Below are positions 57,090 through 64,000 of a stretch of 64,000 bases of DNA, piece by piece (position 1 is the stretch's first letter; the number at the start of each line of letters is the position of its first letter). The stretch is from Rhodoferax potami (GTDB lineage Bacteria; Pseudomonadota; Gammaproteobacteria; Burkholderiales; Burkholderiaceae_C): NCBI RefSeq assembly GCF_032193765.1, contig NZ_JAVBIJ010000001.1, positions 1,922,001-1,986,000 of the forward strand, written 5' to 3'. The notes under the pieces were generated by a model. That model did not search any database, was not told where the DNA came from, and worked only from the letters and a program-made list of their open reading frames with translations. Position numbers and translations under genes: made by a program.

Positions 57090-57725
57090 ATGAACACTAC
57101 TAAAAAATGGTTGGCTGGCTTGGCCTTTGTTACGCTGGCACCTTTGGCATCTGCAGCGCCTAACCTGATTGTCAACGGCAGTTTCGAGGCCAACAGCATC
57201 AACTTTACTGGCGGCTTCAGCACTCTGGCCGCGGGCAGCAATGCATTGACTGGTTGGAATATCACTTCAGGTTCTGTGGACTTGATCAATACCTATTGGA
57301 ACCCCTCCCAAGGCCACTACAGCCTTGACCTCAGCGGCGAAACCGATGGCACGATCTCTCAGAGTTTTGCAACCGTAGTCGGTCAAACATACAAGGTGTC
57401 TTTCGACATGGCCGGCAACCCGGACGACGGCGATAAAGTTAAGTATCTGCAAGTCGGCCTGAGCAATTTGCCGATTTACGAGTTCGACACTACCGGCCGA
57501 AGCCACACCAACATGGGCTGGACTACCAAGTCCTTTGTCTTCCAAGCGGTTACCGGCCAAAGTACTTTGCACTTCACCGGATTGCAAGAGTCTGCTTACG
57601 GCGTAGCGCTGGACAACATCTCGGTCTCCGCAGTTCCGGAGCCAGAGTCGTTTGCCATGTTGCTTGCAGGCTTGGGCCTGATCGGCGCCGCAGTGCGCCG
57701 CAAGCGCAACGCTGCTTCGGTCTAA
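57090..57725 (+). CDS. PEP-CTERM secreted protein 1
   Basis: This 211-residue protein has a signal peptide (KKWLAGLAFVTLAPLASAA), a beta-rich domain with NLIVNGSFEAN, LTGWNITSGSVDLINTYW and VALDNISVSAVPEP, and the sorting tail VPEPESFAMLLAGLGLIGAA then RRKRN. PEP-CTERM tails are processed by exosortase and target proteins to extracellular polymer. The body matches the DUF642/choice-of-anchor C group. It has a close paralogue immediately downstream. No exosortase is in the window. Confidence 0.9.
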   Translation: MNTTKKWLAGLAFVTLAPLASAAPNLIVNGSFEANSINFTGGFSTLAAGSNALTGWNITSGSVDLINTYWNPSQGHYSLDLSGETDGTISQSFATVVGQTYKVSFDMAGNPDDGDKVKYLQVGLSNLPIYEFDTTGRSHTNMGWTTKSFVFQAVTGQSTLHFTGLQESAYGVALDNISVSAVPEPESFAMLLAGLGLIGAAVRRKRNAASV

Positions 57726-57752
57726 GCGCCTACCAAAAACTCAGGGACCCAT

Positions 57753-58379
57753 ATGAAAAATTTACATTCGATCGCTCTGGCAGTTGCACTGGCAGCTGGC
57801 TCGGCCCACGCCCAATCCGCCAATTTGGTGGCGAACGGTAGCTTCGAAGCCCAATCCGTTGTGAACACGGGGATTGGTTTTGACACATTTACATCCGCAG
57901 GGCAGGGGCTGACTGGCTGGACCGTGAATCTTCGTTCGGTGGACCTAGTGAGCACTTTGTGGGCCGCTTCAAATGGCCAGAACAGCCTCGATCTGAACGG
58001 CCTCGGCAAGGGCGTGATTTCGCAGGTGCTGCACACCGTGATCGGCCAGACCTACACCCTGTCTTTTGACCTGGCTGGCAACCGTGCCGCTGGCGATGTC
58101 ATCAAAGGCTTGTCGGTCAACGTGGGACCTACTGGCACCTACACCTTTGACACCACCGGGAAGTCCTATTCCAACATGGGTTGGACCACCTACACCACCC
58201 AGTTTGCCGCTGTGAGCACTAGCACGACCCTGAGCTTCTCCAGCATGACCAGTGGTCCTGCGGGCCCTGCACTCGATAACATTTCGGTGAGCGCTGTGCC
58301 TGAGCCAGAAACCTATGCGCTGCTGCTGGCAGGCCTTGGCCTGATGGGTGCGGTAGCACGTCGACGCAAAGCACGCTAA
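57753..58379 (+). CDS. PEP-CTERM secreted protein 2 (paralogue)
   Basis: This 208-residue protein repeats the layout of its neighbour: signal peptide (LHSIALAVALAAGSAHAQ), NLVANGSFEAQ, LTGWTVNLRSVDLVSTLW, FDTTGKSYSNMGWTTYTTQF and the tail VPEPETYALLLAGLGLMGAV then RRRK. The shared FDTTGxSxxNMGWTT and NGSFEA blocks show tandem duplication. The two genes are 27 bases apart and end at one terminator, so they probably form one transcript. Confidence 0.9.
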   Translation: MKNLHSIALAVALAAGSAHAQSANLVANGSFEAQSVVNTGIGFDTFTSAGQGLTGWTVNLRSVDLVSTLWAASNGQNSLDLNGLGKGVISQVLHTVIGQTYTLSFDLAGNRAAGDVIKGLSVNVGPTGTYTFDTTGKSYSNMGWTTYTTQFAAVSTSTTLSFSSMTSGPAGPALDNISVSAVPEPETYALLLAGLGLMGAVARRRKAR

Positions 58380-58404
58380 CCGCTGCGATTGCTGTTTATT
58401 GCGA

Positions 58405-58432
58405 GAGGCCTGTCTTTGACAGGTCTTTTTTA
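58405..58432 (+). terminator. Terminator after the PEP-CTERM pair
   Basis: AGGCCTGTC / GACAGGTCTT with a short loop, followed by TTTTTT. Confidence 0.82.
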
Positions 58433-58450
58433 TTTCCGGCGCAGAGAGCG

Positions 58451-58771
58451 CTAAAGGCTGTAATCCCGCTCCACTTTGGCGATACGGGTCTTGAAGGCTG
58501 CGTACCATTTTTCGTGGCCCAGTTGCTGGGCCACCTGATGCTCGGCATGGGCCTTCCAGGCGCGGATGGACTCGAGATCTTTCCAGTACGACACGGTAAT
58601 GCCTAGCCCGTCGCGCGCAGATTCCACGCCCAGAAAACCGGGCTGCTGCGCGGCGAGCGCCACCATCTTTTCGGCCATGTCGCCATAGCCCTCATCGACG
58701 GCGGTACGCAGGCTGGTGAAGATGACGGCGTAGTACGGCGCCGGTGGGGTGTTCGCAATGTCCAAGCTCAT
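58451..58771 (-). CDS. ABM-fold antibiotic biosynthesis monooxygenase-like protein
   Basis: This 106-residue protein has the ferredoxin-like ABM pattern: YYAVIFTSLRTAVDEGYGDM, QQPGFLGVESARDGLGITVS and WKAHAEHQVAQQLGHEKWY. Small ABM proteins include heme-degrading and quinol monooxygenases, and the substrate here is unknown. It starts 16 bases after uvrD on the same strand and may be co-transcribed. Confidence 0.82.
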   Translation of the reverse strand: MSLDIANTPPAPYYAVIFTSLRTAVDEGYGDMAEKMVALAAQQPGFLGVESARDGLGITVSYWKDLESIRAWKAHAEHQVAQQLGHEKWYAAFKTRIAKVERDYSL

Positions 58772-58787
58772 AGCGGTCTCCAGAAAG

Positions 58788-61244
58788 TCAAGGCAACGGC
58801 GTGAGTTTGGCCACGCTCAGGGCGAGCCACTTGGTGCCGTGGCGGGGGAAGTTGATCTGGGCGCGCGCATCGTCGCCCGCGCCTTCCAACGTGAGCACGG
58901 TGCCCTCGCCGAACTTGGCGTGGAACACCTTTTGCCCCTTGCGCAGGCCGGTGGGCTCCTCTTTGCGCACCACCTCTTTTTGCGGGGCCGAATACGAGCC
59001 AAATGCACTTCCAGCGCCCGTAGAATATGCGCGAGCAGCTCCTGAATTTGTAGCATAGCCACCACCACCCCAGCTGTTGCCGGACCCGCCGCCATAGCTT
59101 CCACCGCCAAAACTGCCCCCGATGCCACCACCTGCAGGCATGGCCTGCTGCTTGGGCGTGAGGTACTTCAGGCATTCCTCGGGCAGCTCGTCAAAAAAGC
59201 GACTCTTGAGGTTGAAGCGCGTCTGCCCGTGCAGCATCCGGGTTTGCGAATGGCTAAGGTACAAGCGCTTGCGCGCGCGAGTGATGGCCACGTAGGCCAG
59301 GCGGCGCTCTTCCTCCAGACCGTCGTGGTCGCTCATCGAGTTTTCGTGGGGGAACAAGCCCTCCTCCATGCCGGTGATGAACACGCAGTCAAACTCCAGG
59401 CCCTTGCTGGAGTGCACGGTCATGAGCTGGATGGCGTCCTGCCCGGCGGCGGCCATGTTGTCGCCCGCTTCGAGTGCGGCATGGGTCAAAAAGGCTTGCA
59501 GGGGCGAGAGAGTTTCGCCGGTGTCGCCGAATTCATCGGGTGCCACTTCAGGGCCGGTGCTCAGGGCATCGCCGCTCAAGCCCTGGCTGGCCGGGCTCTG
59601 GCTCAGCAAGGCCTCAGGGCTGCTGACCAGCGGCGCCATGCCGGGGGCTTCGCGACCGAAGCCCTCTTGCATAACAAAGCTTTCGGCGGCGTTGACCAGT
59701 TCATCCAAGTTCTCGACACGGTCTTCGCCTTCGCGCTCGTTGCGGTAGTGCTCCAGCAGGCCGCTGTGCTCCAGCATGAGCTTGATGATGTCTTTGAGGT
59801 TCAGGTTGGCAGTCTGCTCACGCATGACGTCGAGCTTGGCCACAAAACCTGCAATCACGGCGCCAGGGCGGCCAGTGAGTGTGCTCACTGCATCGTGCAG
59901 CGAGCAGCCGGTGGCGCGGGCCAAGTCTTGCAATTGCTCGATGCTGCGCGCTCCGATGCCGCGTGCCGGGAAGTTCACCACCCGCAGAAAGCTGGTGTCG
60001 TCGTTGGGGTTCTCCAGAAGGCGCAGGTACGCCAGCGCGTGCTTGATTTCAGCCCGCTCGAAGAAGCGCAGGCCACCATACACGCGATACGGAATGCCAG
60101 CATTGAACAGCCCGGTTTCAATCACCCGGCTTTGCGCGTTGCTACGGTAGAGCACGGCAATCTCCGAGCGAGGCACATCGTCGCGGATGAGCTGCTTCAT
60201 CTCGTCCACCATCCACTGCGCCTCAGCAAAGTCGCTGGGCGCCTCGTACACGCGCACCGGCTCGCCGGCGCCCTGCTCGGTGCGCAGGTTTTTGCCCAGG
60301 CGGCGGCTGTTGTGGCTGATGAGCGCGTTGGCGCTGTCCAGAATGTTGCTGTAGCTGCGGTAATTCTGCTCCAGCTTGATCTGCTGGCGCACCGCGAACT
60401 CGCGCACAAAGTCAGTCATGTTGCCTACGCGCGCGCCGCGGAAGGCGTAAATGCTCTGGTCGTCATCGCCCACCGCCAGCACCGAGCCACCGTCACTGCC
60501 GCCCTGCCCTACGCCGGCAATCATCTTGATCCAAGCGTATTGCAGCTTGTTAGTGTCCTGAAACTCGTCGATCAGGATGTGGCGAAAGCGTCGCTGGTAG
60601 TGCTCGCGGATGGGCGCGTTGTCGCGCAGCAGCTCGTAGCTGCGCAGCATCAGCTCGCCAAAGTCCACCACGCCTTCACGCTGACACTGGTCTTCGTAGA
60701 GCTGGTAAACCTCAATCTTCTTGCGCGTGTCCGGATCGCTGGCCACCACATCTTTGGGGCGCAGGCCCTCTTCCTTGCAGTTACCGATAAACCAGCCCAA
60801 CTGCTTGGGCGGAAAGCGCTCGGTGTCGATGTTGTACTGCTTGCACAGCCGCTTGAGGGCGGAGAGCTGATCTTGCGTGTCCAGAATCTGAAAGGCCTGC
60901 GGCAAGCCCGCATTTTTGTAATGCGCACGCAAAAACCGGTTACACAGGCCGTGGAAGGTGCCTATCCACATGCTGCTCACATTCACTGGCAATATGGCGG
61001 AAAGACGTGTCTTCATCTCCTTGGCCGCCTTGTTGGTAAAAGTGACCGCCAAGATGCCGCCGGGTGAGACATAGCCGTTCTGCAACAGCCAAGCAATGCG
61101 CGTGGTCAGCACCCGCGTTTTGCCGGAACCGGCCCCCGCCAAAATGAGCGCGTGCTCGGCGGGCAGGGTCACAGCGGCCAGCTGCTCCGGGTTCAGGTTG
61201 TGTAACAGGGGGGGAGTGGTGCCAGCGGCGGCGAAAGAATGCAT
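58788..61244 (-). CDS. uvrD: UvrD/Rep-family DNA helicase II
   Basis: This 818-residue SF1A helicase has NLNPEQLAAVTLPAEHALIL, the Walker A AGAGSGKTRVLTTR (residues about 36-50), motif II ILIDEFQDTNKLQYAW, motif III AVGDDDQSIYAFRGA, motif IV QNYRS, and motifs V/VI MTVHSSKGLEFDCVFITGME and RRLAYVAITRARKRLYLSHS. The C-terminus has a Tudor-like RNAP-binding fold (GQKVFHAKFGEGTVLTLEG). A Gly-rich linker at residues about 690-750 includes a repeat-encoded piece. ATG 61244 has CGGAG upstream. It works in mismatch and nucleotide excision repair. Confidence 0.95.
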   Translation of the reverse strand: MHSFAAAGTTPPLLHNLNPEQLAAVTLPAEHALILAGAGSGKTRVLTTRIAWLLQNGYVSPGGILAVTFTNKAAKEMKTRLSAILPVNVSSMWIGTFHGLCNRFLRAHYKNAGLPQAFQILDTQDQLSALKRLCKQYNIDTERFPPKQLGWFIGNCKEEGLRPKDVVASDPDTRKKIEVYQLYEDQCQREGVVDFGELMLRSYELLRDNAPIREHYQRRFRHILIDEFQDTNKLQYAWIKMIAGVGQGGSDGGSVLAVGDDDQSIYAFRGARVGNMTDFVREFAVRQQIKLEQNYRSYSNILDSANALISHNSRRLGKNLRTEQGAGEPVRVYEAPSDFAEAQWMVDEMKQLIRDDVPRSEIAVLYRSNAQSRVIETGLFNAGIPYRVYGGLRFFERAEIKHALAYLRLLENPNDDTSFLRVVNFPARGIGARSIEQLQDLARATGCSLHDAVSTLTGRPGAVIAGFVAKLDVMREQTANLNLKDIIKLMLEHSGLLEHYRNEREGEDRVENLDELVNAAESFVMQEGFGREAPGMAPLVSSPEALLSQSPASQGLSGDALSTGPEVAPDEFGDTGETLSPLQAFLTHAALEAGDNMAAAGQDAIQLMTVHSSKGLEFDCVFITGMEEGLFPHENSMSDHDGLEEERRLAYVAITRARKRLYLSHSQTRMLHGQTRFNLKSRFFDELPEECLKYLTPKQQAMPAGGGIGGSFGGGSYGGGSGNSWGGGGYATNSGAARAYSTGAGSAFGSYSAPQKEVVRKEEPTGLRKGQKVFHAKFGEGTVLTLEGAGDDARAQINFPRHGTKWLALSVAKLTPLP
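59001..59060 (-). repeat. Dispersed repeat copy J inside uvrD
   Basis: On the minus strand GGCTATGCTACAAATTCAGG, then AGCTGCTCGCGCATATTCTA and CGGGCGCTGGAAGTGCATTT. In frame it encodes YATNSGAARAYSTGAGSAF in the linker before the Tudor-like domain. Confidence 0.75.
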
Positions 61245-61249
61245 GCTCC

Positions 61250-61364
61250 GATTGTAGAAAGGCCGCGGCTCCCCAACTGCACGGAAGACGATTCCCCTGC
61301 GCACTACGTTTTGGCCGCCATAAGCAAATTCATATACCGGGCCAGCCGCAACCTTTCTACAATC
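61250..61364. promoter_or_regulatory. Divergent promoter region with mirrored -10 boxes (uvrD/guaC)
   Basis: CCTTTCTACAATC occurs on the minus strand at 61262-61250 and on the plus strand at 61352-61364, a 13-bp inverted repeat. Each carries TACAAT, a good -10 for uvrD and for guaC respectively. The uvrD box is only six bases from the ATG. Confidence 0.5.
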
Positions 61365-61366
61365 AA

Positions 61367-61404
61367 GCACCGGGCCCAAGCAATTGGCACCCGGTTTTTT
61401 TATG
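61367..61404 (+). terminator. Terminator-like hairpin in the guaC leader
   Basis: CACCGGG / CACCCGGT-type pairing (ACCGGG with CCCGGT) followed by seven T, starting right behind the candidate guaC -10. It could attenuate guaC or end a very short RNA. Confidence 0.5.
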
Positions 61405-61464
61405 GCCGGTGCCAGTCCAAGTGCTCAGTGTTTTGTATTGAAACTTTGGATAGGAGCTTGGACC

Positions 61465-62442
61465 ATGGAAATTTTTGACTACGACAACATCCTCTTGCTG
61501 CCCCGCAAATGCCGGGTGGAGAGCCGTTCTGAATGCGATGCCGGCGTCGAGCTGGGCAGCCGCAAATTCCGCCTGCCGGTAGTACCCGCCAACATGAAAA
61601 CCGTGGTGGACGAGTCCATCTGCGAATGGCTGGCGCGCAATGGCTACTTTTACGTGATGCACCGCTTTGACCTGGACAACGTGAAGTTTGTGCAGGAGAT
61701 GCACGCCAAGGACCTGTTTGCCTCCATCTCGTTGGGCGTGAAGAAGCCGGACTACGCCACGGTAGACCAGTTGGTGGCTCTGGGCCTGACACCCGAGTAC
61801 ATCACTATCGACATCGCCCACGGCCATGCCGACAGCGTGCGCGACATGATTATTTACCTCAAGAAACACCTGCCCGGCAGCTTTGTGATCGCCGGCAACG
61901 TGGCCACACCCGAGGCGGTGATCGACCTGGAAAACTGGGGTGCGGACGCCACCAAGGTCGGCGTGGGCCCGGGCAAGGTGTGTATCACCAAGCTCAAGAC
62001 CGGTTTCGGCACCGGCGGCTGGCAGCTCAGCGCGCTCAAGTGGTGTGCCCGTGTGGCGACCAAGCCCATCATTGCGGACGGCGGCATCCGCAGCCATGGT
62101 GACATTGCCAAGAGCATCCGCTTCGGCGCGAGCATGGTCATGATCGGCTCCCTGTTTGCTGGTCACGAAGAGTCGCCCGGCAAGACCGTGGAAGTCGATG
62201 GCGCCATGTTCAAGGAGTACTACGGCTCGGCCAGCGACTTCAACAAGGGCGAATACAAGCACGTCGAAGGCAAGCGCATCCTCGAGCCAATCAAGGGCAA
62301 GCTGGCCGATACGCTGATTGAAATGGAGCAGGACGTGCAAAGCTCCATCAGCTATGCCGGTGGCAAGAAGCTCATGGACATCCGCAAGGTGAACTACGTG
62401 ACCCTGGGCGGCGACAACGCGGGCGAGCACCTGCTGATGTAA
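61465..62442 (+). CDS. guaC: GMP reductase
   Basis: This 325-residue IMPDH/GMPR barrel enzyme converts GMP to IMP with NADPH. Markers are [40 protein letters not shown], the catalytic loop [20 protein letters not shown] with the active Cys, and [20 protein letters not shown]. No CBS domains are present, which separates it from IMP dehydrogenase. The loop [12 protein letters not shown] matches the GuaC2-type reductases seen also in Firmicutes. ATG 61465 is preceded by GGAG. Confidence 0.92.
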   Translation: MEIFDYDNILLLPRKCRVESRSECDAGVELGSRKFRLPVVPANMKTVVDESICEWLARNGYFYVMHRFDLDNVKFVQEMHAKDLFASISLGVKKPDYATVDQLVALGLTPEYITIDIAHGHADSVRDMIIYLKKHLPGSFVIAGNVATPEAVIDLENWGADATKVGVGPGKVCITKLKTGFGTGGWQLSALKWCARVATKPIIADGGIRSHGDIAKSIRFGASMVMIGSLFAGHEESPGKTVEVDGAMFKEYYGSASDFNKGEYKHVEGKRILEPIKGKLADTLIEMEQDVQSSISYAGGKKLMDIRKVNYVTLGGDNAGEHLLM

Positions 62443-62449
62443 GCCCCTG

Positions 62450-62485
62450 CCGTGAAGGCTGTCAGCACCTCGACAGCCTTCACGG
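62450..62485. repeat. Perfect 14-bp inverted repeat after guaC
   Basis: CCGTGAAGGCTGTC / GACAGCCTTCACGG with an 8-base loop. There is no T-run, so it may act as an mRNA 3' stabiliser or a factor-dependent stop. Confidence 0.75.
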
Positions 62486-62547
62486 TACAAACCCTCTCCC
62501 CCCTCACGGGGCGGCGCTATTCTCAGGTGCAGGAGCACACTGACACC

Positions 62548-63417
62548 ATGAAAATAGCACTTCTCGGCATCGGTCTCATGGGGTTCCCCATGGGGCGCCG
62601 CCTTTGTGAAGCCGGCCACACTGTCCACGTCTGGAACCGTACCCCCGCCAAAGCGGAACGCCTCATCGCCTTCGGCGCCATCGTTCATCCCACCGCCGCC
62701 CATGCCGTTGCTGAAGCTGACATGGTCATCACCATGCTGGACCACGGCGGCATCGTCAGCCATGTGCTGTTTGAATTGGGCGCGGCAGACGCTATTCAGC
62801 AGGGCACCTTGCTGGTGGACATGTCTTCTATCAAGCCCGTAGAAGCCCGCGATCATGCCGCCCGCCTGAGCGAGCGCGGTGTGGACTACCTGGATGCGCC
62901 TGTCTCCGGCGGCACGCTGGGGGCCGAGCAAGGTACGCTGGCCATCATGGCCGGTGGCAAGGCCACCAACTTCGAGCGGGCTATGCCGGTGCTCAAAATC
63001 TTCGGCCGCCCCACCCATGTGGGGCCCATCGGCTCCGGCCAACTTACCAAGCTTGCCAACCAGATGATCGTAGGCGCCACCATCGGCATCGTGGCAGAAG
63101 CCCTGCTGCTCTGTGAACGCGGCGGTGCCAATATGGGCAAGGTGAAAGAAGCAATCACCGGCGGCTTTGCGGACAGCCGCATCCTGCAGGTCCACGGCCA
63201 GCGCATGGTGGACCGCGACTTTGCACCCCGCGCCCGCATGACGGTGCAAATCAAGGACCTGCGTAACGCCTTGGCCACGGCCTCTGAAGTCGGCTTTGAT
63301 GCGCCGATTACTACGTTGTTTGAAAAGTTGTATGCCGAAGGCATCGAGCACGGCCTGTCCGACCTGGACCACGCCGGCTTGTTTGTGGAGTTGGCCAGCC
63401 GCAACGGCATGTCCTGA
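62548..63417 (+). CDS. NAD(P)-dependent beta-hydroxyacid dehydrogenase
   Basis: This 289-residue protein of the 3-hydroxyisobutyrate/tartronate semialdehyde reductase family has the cofactor motif ALLGIGLMGFPMGRRLCEAG, the substrate motif DAPVSGGTLGAEQGTLAIMA, and the catalytic Lys in GQLTKLANQMIVG. The NRTPAKAERL stretch after beta-2 (Asn-Arg-Thr) is typical of NADP preference in relatives. ATG 62548 gives the standard N-terminus MKIALLGIGLMG. The exact substrate (tartronate semialdehyde, succinic semialdehyde or other) is unresolved. Confidence 0.88.
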   Translation: MKIALLGIGLMGFPMGRRLCEAGHTVHVWNRTPAKAERLIAFGAIVHPTAAHAVAEADMVITMLDHGGIVSHVLFELGAADAIQQGTLLVDMSSIKPVEARDHAARLSERGVDYLDAPVSGGTLGAEQGTLAIMAGGKATNFERAMPVLKIFGRPTHVGPIGSGQLTKLANQMIVGATIGIVAEALLLCERGGANMGKVKEAITGGFADSRILQVHGQRMVDRDFAPRARMTVQIKDLRNALATASEVGFDAPITTLFEKLYAEGIEHGLSDLDHAGLFVELASRNGMS

Positions 63418-63460
63418 AACACCACCATCACCGGTCTACACAACGCCCAGTACCGACGTA

Positions 63461-63495
63461 AAAAAGCCCCGCCGACTCACGCCGCGGGGCTTTTT
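63461..63495. terminator. Bidirectional terminator between convergent genes
   Basis: AAAAAGCCCCGC / GCGGGGCTTTTT, 11-base loop, with A and T runs outside. It serves both flanking genes. Confidence 0.9.
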
Positions 63496-63515
63496 GTTAT
63501 CTACCGCTTGGCAGA

Positions 63516-64000
63516 TTAGTCGAAGTTGCGTGCGGGACGCTTCTTGGCATCGCGGGGCACGAAAACCTTGCCGCCGTTACCAGGCTTGGCAAAGCCAGCA
63601 GGCTTGCGGGCTGCGAAGTCGCCACGCGGGGCACCAAAGTCACCGCGAGGTGCGCCGAAGTCGCCACGGGGTTGGAAGTCACCACGCGGAGGACGTGCAT
63701 CACCGCGGGGTGCATCGCCACGGGGCGCGCCTTGACCGGCAAAGCGATCATTGAAACCACCCTTGCGCTCGTAGCTGAAGCCTTCACGAGAAGCGCCACC
63801 GAAATCACGGGAGTTTTCACCGAAACCACGGTTGCCGCCGCCTTCAGGGCGTCCGCCGAAACCGCGCACCGCACCGTAGCCACCTTCACGGGGAGCGCCA
63901 TCACGCTGTCCGCCACCGAAGCCGCCTTCACGTGGGCCACCGAACTTGCGTTCGCGAGGCTGGAAGTCACCACCGCGGCCACGGCCACCGAAGCTGGGGC
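63516..64000 (-). CDS. RG-rich C-terminal tail of a larger protein (probably DEAD-box helicase), partial
   Basis: The frame stays open to the window edge, so only the last 160 residues are seen. They are built of Arg-Gly and Phe-Gly repeats (PRGDFGAPRGDFGAPRGDF; GGNRGFGENSRDFGGASRE) and end KKRPARNFD. Such tails are typical of DEAD-box RNA helicases (RhlE/CsdA-like) in betaproteobacteria and bind RNA. Some pseudouridine synthases such as RluB have similar tails, so the identity needs the upstream sequence. Confidence 0.65.
   Translation of the reverse strand, partial: PSFGGRGRGGDFQPRERKFGGPREGGFGGGQRDGAPREGGYGAVRGFGGRPEGGGNRGFGENSRDFGGASREGFSYERKGGFNDRFAGQGAPRGDAPRGDARPPRGDFQPRGDFGAPRGDFGAPRGDFAARKPAGFAKPGNGGKVFVPRDAKKRPARNFD

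Noticed and set aside
61363..63372. 669-codon open frame antisense to guaC and the dehydrogenase gene
   Set aside because: It spans two well-identified genes and their intergenic hairpin; this is a shadow frame in GC-rich DNA.

Overview
The window looks like a chromosomal segment of a betaproteobacterium in Burkholderiales, most likely Comamonadaceae (Rhodoferax/Curvibacter-like). The evidence is high GC, a tmRNA tag reading ANDERFALAA, the gene order gyrA-serC-pheA-tyrA-aroA/cmk-rpsA-ihfB-lapA-lapB-rfaE1-rfaD, the aroA-cmk fusion, the polA/thrB/BPSS1780 neighbourhood, and a dispersed repeat around ATAGCTGCTTGCGCA that I recall from this family. All calls come from reading the sequence; no database was searched.

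Region 1 (1-7726) is accessory DNA. It holds a three-gene cassette (DUF2924 protein, large serine recombinase, HTH protein), a complete IS21-family element at 2237-4374 with a 4-bp target duplication, a 43-codon basic mini-gene with a strong Shine-Dalgarno site, and one large unrecognised protein with a four-cysteine zinc knuckle and a PD-(D/E)XK-type nuclease signature. The region abuts the 3' end of ssrA, a classic integration site, and short copies of an ssrA-internal sequence lie just outside the gene. This is where an undescribed system is most likely.

Region 2 (7727-24651) is core genome: ssrA, gph-ubiG, an OmpA-type lipid-envelope/peptidoglycan anchor, gyrA, the serine/aromatic amino-acid run serC-pheA-tyrA-aroA/cmk, rpsA with a structured leader, ihfB, lapA-lapB, the ADP-heptose genes rfaE1-rfaD, a ComEA-like protein and the fluoride channel crcB.

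Region 3 (24652-38476) has a TRAP transporter split across two convergent units (dctQM on + and dctP on -) with two microsatellite arrays between them. It continues with xseB-ispA-dxs (isoprenoid precursors), a Rieske oxygenase, an EamA exporter, a sulfurtransferase, a CHASE-PAS histidine kinase, and a UPF0016 (manganese export) gene under a yybP-ykoY riboswitch.

Region 4 (38477-49155) contains a tetR-OMF-MFP-RND efflux operon with a perfect palindromic operator in front of tetR, a small conserved-looking hypothetical, a His-rich ZIP transporter coupled to a Tat-type dienelactone hydrolase, and a chemoreceptor ending in the CheR-binding pentapeptide.

Region 5 (49251-64000) contains polA diverging from thrB-BPSS1780, a TPR lipoprotein-sized periplasmic protein, phoX with a possible Pho box, two tandem PEP-CTERM proteins, an ABM-fold monooxygenase behind uvrD, guaC, a beta-hydroxyacid dehydrogenase, and the RG-rich tail of a protein that runs off the window.

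A repeated theme is the roughly 55-bp dispersed element. About ten copies occur, some intergenic and several inside genes in frame (uvrD, polA, the OMF gene, probably aroA) or forming protein C-termini (crcB, MFP).
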